Origin: JACQKA01 sp964462785 | Lineage (GTDB): Bacteria; Patescibacteriota; Minisyncoccia; Phycocordibacterales; UBA2100 | NCBI GenBank assembly: GCA_964462785.1 | Contig: CAYWZA010000011.1 | Coordinates: 1 to 29,318, forward strand | Direction of reading: 5' to 3' | Length of the DNA stretch: 29,318 bases | Part shown: piece by piece, positions 29,271-29,318 of the stretch | Layout of the letters: every line of letters begins with the position of its first letter | Numbering within the stretch: the first letter of the stretch is position 1 | Notes under the pieces: generated by a model | Databases searched by the model: none | What the model was told of the DNA's origin: nothing | What the model saw: the letters and a program-made list of their open reading frames with translations, nothing else | Translations under genes and position numbers: made by a program

Positions 29271-29318
29271 AATTCAACTTCGAAGTGCAACACTCCATGC
29301 TTGTAATGGCGTCTTAAA
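29271..29318. repeat. IS-like terminal repeat, right window edge
   Basis: The outward-reading bases from 29271 match those from 50 leftwards at 19 of 24 positions; 29283-29294 is the exact inverted partner of 27-38. No transposase frame lies within the window, so the element body is presumably outside it. Confidence 0.5.

Noticed and set aside
1..29318. CRISPR array
   Set aside because: I saw no regularly spaced direct repeats; all repeats found are inverted and unique.
1..29318. The whole window as one large transposon bounded by its own inverted repeats
   Set aside because: The truncated methyltransferase and the housekeeping content fit chromosomal DNA between two IS copies much better, and the repeats read as ends facing outward.

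Overview
The window reads as one stretch of a small bacterial genome. It has about 50% GC, short intergenic gaps and the standard genetic code. The best fit is a Patescibacteria/CPR genome of the Paceibacteria (Parcubacteria) type. Support comes from a DUF5671-like membrane protein, several small lineage-type membrane proteins with no recognisable function, an Ada-like Cys mini-domain protein, divergent aminoacyl-tRNA synthetases, and bL9 plus bL27 encoded close together. This placement comes from remembered family distributions and no search was run. Both window ends look like the outward-facing termini of the same IS-type repeat, so the window is probably a contig bounded by two IS copies.

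Layout. 1-900: a 5'-truncated methyltransferase next to the IS-like end, a DUF1653 protein and tRNA-Glu(CTC). 884-1184: a palindrome-rich region with an inverted, interrupted copy of the tRNA 3' part. 1185-1826 (-): a secreted peptidoglycan-binding/fibronectin-III-like protein. 2108-5395: a CheB-CheR-histidine kinase-receiver hybrid. 5485-7092: a four-gene set of membrane proteins with a YozG-like regulator. 7134-7310: a rod-shaped structured RNA resembling 6S RNA, followed by a 37-residue membrane miniprotein. 7551-8135: a flavodoxin-fold reductase. 8176-12886 (-): a two-gene RND exporter with its membrane fusion protein. 13082-14899: a small membrane protein, the YchF GTPase and a Nudix hydrolase. 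14977-17101: a DUF5671-like protein, a nucleoside deoxyribosyltransferase-like enzyme and a secreted Cys-containing protein. 17181-21632: leuS and cysS face each other across a 169-bp near-perfect palindrome. 21675-24421: CorA, an S41 peptidase and bL9. 24438-29150: a DUF3137-like membrane protein, bL27, an Ada-like Cys protein, a basic small protein, a DEDDh-type exonuclease, a methyltransferase and two small secreted proteins.

Three observations stand out. First, LeuRS carries a Nudix hydrolase domain of about 157 residues inside its CP1 editing domain, with the catalytic Glu cluster kept. Second, many housekeeping genes have a -10 box, often an extended TGn-type -10, ending 5-9 bases before the start codon. 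This predicts leaderless mRNAs; another set, mainly small secreted or accessory genes, has clear Shine-Dalgarno sites instead. Third, the structured RNA at 7134-7310 has an 18-bp closing stem, a central bubble and a long terminal arm, the architecture of 6S RNA.

The genes cover translation (tRNA-Glu, LeuRS, CysRS, YchF, bL9, bL27), nucleotide and redox metabolism (two Nudix domains, deoxyribosyltransferase, flavodoxin-fold reductase, exonuclease), envelope and transport (RND/MFP, CorA, S41 peptidase, peptidoglycan-binding protein) and signalling (hybrid kinase). Apart from the MFP/RND pair, the DUF2975/HTH set and ychF/Nudix, few genes look functionally linked.
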